Assembly (NCBI GenBank): GCA_035610835.1
Contig: CM069452.1
Span: forward strand, 12,805,753 to 12,869,752
Direction: 5' to 3'
Length of the DNA: 64,000 bases
From: Ophiura sarsii
Taxonomy: Eukaryota > Echinodermata > Ophiuroidea > Amphilepidida > Ophiuridae
In this document: one piece after another, positions 56,541 to 64,000 of the stretch
Layout of the letters: each line of letters starts with the position of its first letter
How positions within the stretch are numbered: the stretch's first letter is position 1
Made by a program: the position numbers and the translations under genes
The notes under the pieces: generated by a model
The model's input: only the letters and a program-made list of their open reading frames with translations
Database searches by the model: none
Told to the model about the DNA's origin: nothing

Positions 56541-56820
56541 AAGTCTATGCGTATTGTCTTCAAGTGCCTCTACGGTACTGCTCCTGCATATCTTTGCGAA
56601 CTGATCTCACTTTATCGTCACAAACGCACTCCCCGCTCAGCCACACTAACTCTTCTTGAAAGACCAACCCACCCGTAACTGTTAAGTATGGTGCCAGATC
56701 TTTCGCTATTGCTGCACTATCACTATGCAATGAGCTACCGCCAGAGGAAATTAGGCGTCTACAGTCACTTAACAGCTTCAAGTCAGAACTGAAAACATTT
56801 TTATTTAAACAATACTACGG
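56541..56820 (+). pseudogene. L2/CR1-type LINE, last part of ORF2
   Basis: Reads RIVFKCLYGTAPAYLCELIS and RSATLTLLERPT, a stop and frameshift, then GARSFAIAALSLCNELPPEE and SFKSELKTFLFKQYYG before TAA. This matches the usual terminal sequence of L2-type ORF2 (SFK..LKTFLF..Y). It continues the fragment at 55524-55757. Confidence 0.92.
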
Positions 56821-56984
56821 CTAACATTTAATTATCATCATTCTCATGTGCCACTTTTATCAATGTTATTTTTATTACTGCGCTGGTCGTATTTTGAACG
56901 CTGTATATCTTAATTCGCTATGTACACACGTACACATTTGACGTTTTTATATCTTCAGTATATATCTTTTTATGTCTTTTAATG

Positions 56985-57060
56985 TTGTCAAGCGCCCAGC
57001 TTGTTTTTTTTTTAATTTGGCGCTTTACAAATTTCTTCTTATTATTATTATTATTATTTA
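56985..57060 (+). mobile_element. L2-type LINE 3' terminus
   Basis: GTCAAGCGCC ... TTTGGCGCTTTACAAATT followed by an ATT microsatellite is the 3' stem-and-repeat end of the LINE whose ORF ends at 56820. Confidence 0.85.
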
Positions 57061-57062
57061 GT

Positions 57063-57900
57063 GGTGTGGAATCTGCAGTAAGTTTTCCATGACCATCTCT
57101 TCTACCAATCATACACGAGGTTAGAGTAGGTTTACTATGACCAGCCCTTCCACCTATCATGCACGAGGTTAAAGGAGATATTGCATGACCAGCCCATCTA
57201 CCTATCATACACGAGGTTAGAGTAGGTTTACTATGACCAGCCCTTCCACCTATCATGCACGAGGTTAAAGGAGATATTGCATGACCAGCCCATCTACCAA
57301 TCATACACGAGGTTAGAGTAGGTTTACTATGACCGGCCCTTCCACCTATCATGCACGAGGTTAAAGGAGATTTTGCATGACCAGCCCATCTACCTATCAT
57401 ACACGAGATTCGAGTAAGTTTTCTATGACCAGCCCTTCCACCTATCATGCACGAGGTTAAAGGAGATATTGCATGACCAGCCCATCTACCTATCATACAC
57501 GAGGTTAGAGTAAGTTTACTATGACCAGCCCTTCCACCTATCATGCACGAGGTTAAAGGAGATATTGCATGACCAGCCCATCTACCTATCATACACGAGA
57601 TTCGAGTAAGTTTTCTATGACCAGCCCTTCCACCTATCATGCACGAGGTTAAAGGAGATATTGCATGACCAGCCCATCTACCTATCATACACGAGGTTAG
57701 AGTAAGTTTACTATGACCAGCCCTTCCACCTATCATGCACGAGGTTAAAGGAGATTTTGCATGACCAGCCCATCTACCTATCATACACGAGATTCGAGTA
57801 AGTTTTCTATGACCAGCCCGTTCACCTATCATACACGAAGATTGAGTAAGTTTTCTACTACCAACCCGTCAGACTATAACACACGAGGCAAGACTAAGCT
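57063..57900. repeat. 48-bp minisatellite with higher-order structure
   Basis: About 16 units of 48 bp. Type A (CCTTCCACCTATCATGCACG, then GGTTAAAGGAGAT) alternates with B (CATCTACCTATCATACACG, then GGTTAGAGTA) or C (AGATTCGAGTAAG). From about 57340 the order is mostly A-C-A-B, a 192-bp higher-order unit. Because 48 is divisible by three, a 304-codon minus frame stays open across it; that frame is not a gene. Confidence 0.95.
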
Positions 57901-58387
57901 TTACAAGACCCCTTCTTCATCAAAAACATAACAAACGATAAGCACCAATACAGTTTTAAATTACGCATGCATTTCATTTCCGTTGTATATATAACAAACA
58001 ATTTCTTAACAAGCCAATTCAATTGATTAACTCAAATATGCATTTTTGTTCAAATTGCGTGATAGAACATGGATATGTTGAATACTAGAATTATGCTGTG
58101 ATAATAATACGAATAAATATACGCACTCGTGTTTCCCAGGCTTAACCAAGAATAAAGTCAACAGCCGCTTACAAGTGCATTTCCGGAACTTGATTTGGTT
58201 TGACGTTTCGATTTGCAGGCTAAAGTTATGGGAAAATCAGGTAAATCGAACAAGCACGAAGATCTGTTGTTTAACTATCTGAAATAACTGTGTCATTAAA
58301 ATTTTCCCGTGAAACAAAGACCTAATTTAAAAATACTACGAACCTACACTTAGCTCAAATGTACGTGATGTCTCATCATAATGTTTC
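57901..58387. repeat. Spacer containing dispersed repeat E, copy 2
   Basis: 58128-58278 aligns with 50093-50245. The remainder is featureless AT-rich DNA. Confidence 0.65.
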
Positions 58388-58976
58388 TACAGTCATCACA
58401 ATAAGTAACTGACCAGGTAATAAACATGCTGATAACTTCTACAGTATAACACCTACATAAACATATTTAATAATAAAGTTGTTGAGAAATTTCTTTTCTT
58501 GAATTTGAGATATTACACGCTAAGAATGGTTGATTAATGAGGAAGTTATGATCCCAAACGTTAGGGCAAGTCTGATTTTCATTTTAACATTTTCTTTTCA
58601 ACACGGGGAGAGTATGACAGGTAAAGCGTGTGTGCCGTATTGATCAACCGTAACAATGCCACCGGCCGACTATCCAACAACCAGGCCATCGACGGGTGAA
58701 TTGGAATTACCACTACCAGTAATCAATAATTTGCCGGTCTGAGTCCCCGTGTTGAAAATGAAAATGTGAAAATGAAAATCAGACTTGACAGTACATTTGG
58801 GATTGTAACTTCCTTAATAATCAGCCATTCTTAGCGTGTAATATCTCAAATTCAAGAAGAGATATTTCTCAACATGTTTATAATTTAATATGTTTATGTA
58901 GGAGTTATACTTTTAGAGTTATCAGCACATTTATTACCTGGTCAGTTACTTATTGTGATGACTGTATATGCATGTA
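58388..58976. mobile_element. 589-bp foldback element
   Basis: Arms of ~225 bp (58388-58612 and 58750-58976) are inverted repeats with TACAGTCATCACAATAAGTA at the outside and CAACACGGGGA/TCCCCGTGTTG at the inside, with roughly 5-10% divergence. The ~137-bp loop is GC-richer. No open frame. Confidence 0.92.
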
Positions 58977-59104
58977 TTGGTGAGAAAGACTAATATTGCA
59001 CTATATGTGTTGAATCAAGGTTCTCTATTATTGTTAAACGTGTTGGACAATATGTATTTTGAAGGTGAAAATACTCTACCCATATAACAGAGCGGTAAAG
59101 TCAC
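58977..59104. repeat. Upstream part of repeat family F
   Basis: GTGTTGAATCAAGGTT and CTCTACCCATATA recur at 63569-63620, so the dispersed unit probably extends left of 59105. Confidence 0.6.
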
Positions 59105-59370
59105 ACCTTGATCTTTTGTTTGGTTGACCATATTCGTATTTCTGTGCTATTTGCTATATTCAACAAATAATAGCATTCACTTTTGGCGGCGAGGGTTAGG
59201 CTATATACCATGTAACGCAACATGTAATTGTACAATAAAGGAAATTCCGCTTTTTAAAAACCACTGTCAGCCAATTAAATGTTCTGCCTATCATACACGA
59301 GGTCAGAGTAAGTTTTCTATGACCAGCGCTTCCACCTATCATGCACGAGGTTGGGGGTAAGTTTTCCTTA
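59105..59370 (+). repeat. Repeat family F, copy 2
   Basis: Counterpart of 52313-52645, ending in two minisatellite-type units (CATACACGAGGTCAGAGTAA, CATGCACGAGGTTGGGGG) directly before the RT fragment. Confidence 0.85.
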
Positions 59371-59394
59371 AGCAATGAAAGGGATCATGGTATG

Positions 59395-60286
59395 GCATGC
59401 ATTAGTAATTCTATTCATAATGTAAATTTTCATGCTTATCCCGATGATAAGCAATTGTATGTTTCCTTTAATCCAAATACTATTGGTGCTGCAGAGATGG
59501 CGCTCCAAAAACTGGAAGGCTGCATATCCGAGTTGCAAAACTGGATGAATCCTAACAAACTCAAATTAAACAGTGATAAGACTGAATTCTTTATTGCCGG
59601 TTCAATCCATAGCCTCAAAAAAACTTCCCAATCTTGAACTGAAAGTGGGTGATCATGTCATCAGACCTTCACCTAATGTGCGCAACCTTGGAGTGGTTTT
59701 TGATAATAAAATGTCTATGACAAAGCAAGTGAACTCGATCATATCCTCTGCTAACCTCCAACTTCGTAACATCAGAAGAATTCAGCGATATCTTGACAAG
59801 GACACTAAACATCATGTTGTCCGTGCTTTGATTTTATCTCGCTTGGACTATGCTAATAGCGTACTATATGGCCTCAAATCTCATGATCTCCGCCGCCTTT
59901 AATCCATCTAAAACAAAGCAGCCAAACTCATTTTCTCTGTTCCTAGACTAACTAATCCTGTACCATTAATGAACAAACTTCATTGGCTCCAAATTCAAAA
60001 CCGGATACAATTCAAACTCTGCCTGCTCATCTATAAGTGCCTTAATAAATCTGCCCCGACCTATCTCATCAATGAAATTAGTTTAAAACCTGCTCTCTCC
60101 AGCGGTCCTGTTACCAGATCTGCCCAGGACAAAACCCTCCTTGTTATCCCTGCTTGCAAGAAGTCCATTGGTGACAAAGCTTTTGCAGTTGCTGGACCTT
60201 CTATCTGGAACCGCCTGCCACAAAGTGTCCGTGAAGCCACATCTGTCAACCAGTTTAAGAAGTTGCTTAAGACTCACTTATTTTAA
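59395..60286 (+). pseudogene. L2/CR1-type RT C-terminal half, best preserved copy
   Basis: Covers the RT catalytic box to the end of ORF2. In order: HAYPDDKQLY (the usual YADD is YPDD, 59437-59448), WMNPNKLKLNSDKTEFFIAG, a frameshift at an A7 run (59617-59623), VRNLGVVFDNKMSM, RALILSRLDYANSVLYG, two in-frame TAA codons at 59899-59910 where glutamines are expected, KLHWLQIQNRIQFKL, AFAVAGPSIWNRLPQSV and a normal TAA end at 60286. The endonuclease and early RT are absent. It lies directly behind repeat F, so F may be its 5' flank. Confidence 0.93.
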
Positions 60287-60450
60287 AATATTTCTCTGTG
60301 TATCTCATTACTATATGCTGTATACTGAATGTTGGATGATTTTTGTTTGTTTGTGGTTGTTCTGGGTTTTTTTTGTGCGTTTAGATCTTTCATTGAATAA
60401 GCGCGTTATAAACTCTAGTATGTATATGTATGTATGTATGTATGTATTGA
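60287..60450 (+). mobile_element. LINE 3' UTR with TATG microsatellite end
   Basis: TTGAATAAGCGCGTTATAAA followed by a TATG repeat (60420-60447) is the 3' end of the LINE at 59395-60286. Confidence 0.8.
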
Positions 60451-61831
60451 AGGATAGTTTTTAATTCAATTCAAGGTTTAATAAACATATCATATCGCAG
60501 CAAATTGCTGAATTACAACAATATTTACAATCAATGTAATATAAAGAACAATAGAAACAATATATAATTATATATACAACTTATAACTATAGTCTATCCA
60601 TTTGAGACCGATCTTCCAATCACGTGACCCGGCCGTTCCATTGACTGGGAGAGGAGGCTATTTTCTGACGAAAATATCGATGGAATCAGTAGAGTGAAAA
60701 ATTGCCATAATTAAAAATAATTATGTTACCCACCTACTTTCATCATCATAACCCAAGTTGTGCCATGAGAGTCAGTTTAATTGACGTTGCAAAGACAGGT
60801 AGCTTTCCCTTCCAATTCCAACATTTCAAAAAATGCTTTCAATTTGGCAAGCACTGGCTGCATCTCATCTTTAATGGTCTTATTTGGTGCCATTTTAAAG
60901 CTCTACTGTACTACAGGCCTCTCTGAACCAGTACATGTAGAGTGATAGGCCCCGATGAAGATAACCTTTCATTTTACAAGTCAGAAAATACATTACGGTT
61001 CCGTGCCCTGTATAAAATCCAATTTTCTTGACCACGTCTTTGATGACATTATCCAGGGTAATAAATCATCCCCTCCTACACCATTTATCTGATTTATTTT
61101 ACACCAACTGTGTCTTGCCAGCGTGCGTGCTACCATTTCCACCGCTATCCTAAGCATAGCTCAAAGCTCTTTAGCGTTGGTGTAACTAGAAGCTCTATAT
61201 ACTACTTTTGAAAATGTTCTTGTGATAACAAATTCCAACTTTTAATTTCAATTTGTCATAAAAACTAGTGCTATATCATATTTTATAAAAACAAATGTTC
61301 AAATTTCGAGAAAAAAAATCACATTATATTATCCAAAGAGCAGATTTTAGTTTTAAAACTAGCCCAAATCGGGCGGAAAATCACCACGTGTGGAAAGTCA
61401 TGTGGCAATACTGCAGCCCCTCAGGCTTGTTTCTAATTCCACCGCTGCCACACTCAAGGTCCCCCAGCATGGGTGGAACTTACTAATACTAGCGTCATGG
61501 CCAGTTCAACCTATCAAACTTGGGCTCAAACCTTACAGGCAACTGGAATGTAATGAAACTTTATTTAGTTTGTCAACGTTCAAATTGTATAATATTTGTT
61601 TGAAAATGAAAATCGTACCTTTCAATATTGATGCCATATCATTGTAAACGTATTTGTTTCTTTCTATACTTAACAAGGACATCTGATAGATACGGAGTTT
61701 CATATCATTTTACAACCATTTTATCTTACTATAGGCCCGGCCAACCTGGAAATAAACATTATTTACTGTTGGAAACATTACAAGATAGCAAATAAAAATT
61801 AAATGTGGCCTCCTACATTATGCTAAATTTT
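60451..61831. other. No recognisable feature
   Basis: AT-rich; frames of 63-85 codons have no relatives. Confidence 0.5.
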
Positions 61832-61837
61832 AAAAAT

Positions 61838-61981
61838 CCATCACTTTCGATCTTTTTCAGCTTTGTAATTCTATTCATATGCCAAAATCACAGGTGACTA
61901 TTATGGTAAATATTCAAAGTCCATCACTTTCGATCTTTTTCAGCTTTGTGATTCTATTCATAGGCCAAAATCACAGGTGAC
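61838..61981 (+). repeat. 83-bp tandem duplication
   Basis: CCATCACTTTCGATCTTTTT starts at 61838 and again at 61921; each unit runs about 61 conserved bases to AAAATCACAGGTGA. Confidence 0.92.
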
Positions 61982-61995
61982 GATTTCAAAGCCTT

Positions 61996-62375
61996 TTGAT
62001 TTCAGATAATGCGCAAATGGTTCGATATTTGTCTCTCTTTGAATGGTACACTAGACGTAGCTGCTATATGCATGCGTGTGTTGAGAACAATATGCATTGG
62101 AACAGTGTTGTGTGTTTTTGCATAAGGCAGCTTAATTGTTTTAATTCACATTATAGATGAGGTTCGACCGGAGGTTAGAATAAAATGGGATCCTTCGACA
62201 ACTAGCAAATATACGCCAGAAGACAGCACATCTTATTTTTGCTCATCTCCCCTGCCCATCCGAGTACCAAAAATCGCTCTTCGATGAATTCACCATGCAT
62301 AACACAACTACACCCCCTACTCGTACATATCTATAATGTTTGATTAAAGAGTTTGACCATGTATGAAATTGATGT
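61996..62375. other. No recognisable feature
   Basis: AT-rich interval; nothing supportable. Confidence 0.5.
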
Positions 62376-63469
62376 ACCTTTGTCTTTCAAACAATACACT
62401 GTTAGATTTCTAAGTATGAATTATGACATTGTTTGTATGAGATACGTGGTAGGAAGATTGCATAACATGACCCCAGAAGCAGGTAAATCCCAATTATTTT
62501 TTGCATAATTATGATACCTAAGAAAATAACTTAAATCCCTGTGTAATTTAAAATATGTAGTATAAAAGAAAGCAGCAAGGGGAAGCAACTGAATCAAAAG
62601 TATTTCAAATAGCCCATTTTCATTGAAAAATTCCCAGTCAGTGAATCACTAATGTTGCGGAAAACAAATAAATTAGGAAAATCTAAGAGCTTTAACCATT
62701 TTGGGCGATTCCATAAGATAGGTTACTAATAGCTGAACTTATTCATATGCAGCATAGAGAAAATATGCGCATGCGCTGACAGCAAATAGTTTTGAACTGG
62801 GCCCGAAATGGCTAAAATCATGATATTTACCAGACAAAAGCTTACTGTGCCTTCAAAATCTAATCAGAAACATCAAAAAATGCTTAAATCAATGTGTATA
62901 TATACTTAATTTGATAATCAAAAAGAAGATAAACATGAATGTAGCAATCGCATATGGCTGCCACAACCTCTCTTACAACTTCTATCTTTAGAGCTACTAG
63001 ATGTGTATTGTTAAAGTAATCGTCACATAACTCCAACGGCTTGAGGACATTTTATGATCAGCTCCTTTTGAAATCCCCACTAGTATCGTTTTACAATTTA
63101 TTGAATTATAATCCCTCCATTGATTTTTATCCTTTGTTGGTTTATCGTTGCGGATTTTCCTTAATAAAAACGTATTTGAGATGGTCCCTTCTTGTTTGAA
63201 TTAAGGAATTCAGAGCTCGAGCTCAAAAAGAGTGTCAAACAGAGATTATTGTGTGTTCTCACTATACACTTAGTGGTATCTGTTTCTATGCTTGCATTGT
63301 AGAGATATACGCAAATGAATCAATTAACCCATATTTCAACCTAATAAATATACAGCCAAATATTGACATATTTCAGGCAGTGTCCAGAGAGTAGTTACTT
63401 TAAGCTAAAGCTATGACGTCCTAGTTCATACCTAGAAATCCAAAAGTGTATTGTTTGAAAGACAAAGGT
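62376..63469. mobile_element. 1.1-kb TIR element
   Basis: ACCTTTGTCTTTCAAACAAT at the left mirrors ATTGTTTGAAAGACAAAGGT at the right, with alignment continuing ~60 bp inward (through ATTTCTAAGTATGAA). No open frame of 60 codons lies inside; 63213-63224 is a perfect 12-bp palindrome. Superfamily unassigned. Confidence 0.78.
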
Positions 63470-63559
63470 TCATACTTAGTATTGATTCCACTATCTGTCA
63501 ATATAATCATTCATGCATCCCATACCATGATCACTCTCATTATTTATTGACTAACCCTC

Positions 63560-63940
63560 GTATGTGTTAAATCAAGGTTCCCACTCGTAGGGGTGAAAGG
63601 GCTCTACCCATATAGTATAAACCTATATAGTATATAGGTAATTGAATTTCAAAGGGCATCCGAAATCGTATACGAGTTTTCATTTCCTGCTAAAACTGTT
63701 TTCCTAGAAAATAATGTAATATTCAAAAAATAATCTTCGAACTGAAAATAATAACCGAGGAACATTTTTTAGAAATAGGCACATTTTAACCAATTAATAA
63801 TTTCACTTTATTTTTTGAAAACGGGACCTGAATATCTCGATCACTCTGTATACTGATATACACGAGATTACAGGAGGTTAGAGTAATATTTCCATGACCA
63901 GCCAATTCACATATGACACTCGAGGTTAGTGCAAATCAAA
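63560..63940 (+). repeat. Repeat family F, partial copy 3 with a minisatellite unit
   Basis: 63569-63620 matches 59008-59090, and 63858-63935 contains diverged minisatellite units (ACACGAGATTACAGGAGGTT, CCATGACCAGCCAATTCACA). The window ends at 64000 with no further recognisable feature. Confidence 0.6.
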
Positions 63941-64000
63941 ATCACATCGAAGTATATAAGTTACACGAGTTTACCGTTAATTTTCCATTGTCCAACTGTA

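Noticed and set aside
56918..57832. A 304-codon minus-strand open frame with CMIGGRAGH-type repeats
   Set aside because: It is the translation of the 48-bp minisatellite. The unit length is a multiple of three, so one frame stays open by arithmetic.
57063..57900. CRISPR-like array (regular repeats)
   Set aside because: Units are contiguous tandem variants with no unique spacers, in eukaryotic DNA.

Overview
This window reads as non-coding, repeat-dense nuclear DNA of an invertebrate animal. The evidence is AT-rich sequence with no long open host gene, relics of animal LINEs of the CR1/L2 type, a Penelope-like (GIY-YIG) relic, hAT, PIF/Harbinger and Tc1/mariner-type short elements with recognisable target-site duplications, a deleted U6 snRNA copy, histone-type 3' stem-loops with purine-rich downstream elements, and a short TTAGGG array. 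A marine deuterostome such as an echinoderm or hemichordate would fit, but nothing here fixes the species. No bacterial features were seen. I found no intact protein-coding gene; almost all open frames of 60-130 codons are chance, and the longest (304 codons, 56918-57832) is a translated minisatellite.

Layout. 1-9 kb: an inverted-repeat element (1397-1954), a CR1/L2 reverse-transcriptase fragment with a partial mirror copy (3126-4190), a 284-bp element packed with small hairpins including a histone-type stem-loop (4315-4598), a first copy of MITE family A (7479-7896) and a hairpin MITE (8152-8425). 9.3-10.7 kb: a 1442-bp transposon-like unit with TIRs and a 6-bp TSD, palindrome arrays at both ends and two outward-facing histone-type 3' ends. 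11.4-11.55 kb: an array of tetraloop hairpins. 17.3-19.3 kb: MITE family B and a 1-kb element with TTACACAAC subterminal repeats around a long inverted repeat.

21.9-27.2 kb: a small satellite array, then an inverted duplication (arms 23221-24878 and 26465-27162). One arm carries a hAT-type and a Harbinger-type insertion whose empty sites survive in the other arm; both arms end inward in TTAGGG repeats. 28.9 kb: U6-like locus. 30.9-40.3 kb: two more MITE-A copies, long-hairpin elements, hAT ends and L2 tails. 42.2-46.0 kb: about 21-24 copies of a ~146-bp satellite bracketed by direct repeats. 47-52 kb: a Penelope-like relic, a 220-bp tandem repeat with two alternating unit types, a G/C homopolymer hairpin, a ~145-bp palindrome, and a 1352-bp element with mariner-type ends.

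52.3-64 kb: an L2-type LINE broken into pieces (53.15, 55.5, 56.5 and 57.0 kb) with satellites and other repeats between them, a 48-bp minisatellite that also occurs as one or two units at three other loci, a 589-bp long hairpin, the best-preserved RT fragment of the window (59400-60286, YPDD instead of YADD) and a TIR element (62376-63469). The region behaves as a graveyard of mobile elements. Its most distinctive content is structured, non-autonomous elements, two of which carry histone-mRNA 3' end signals.
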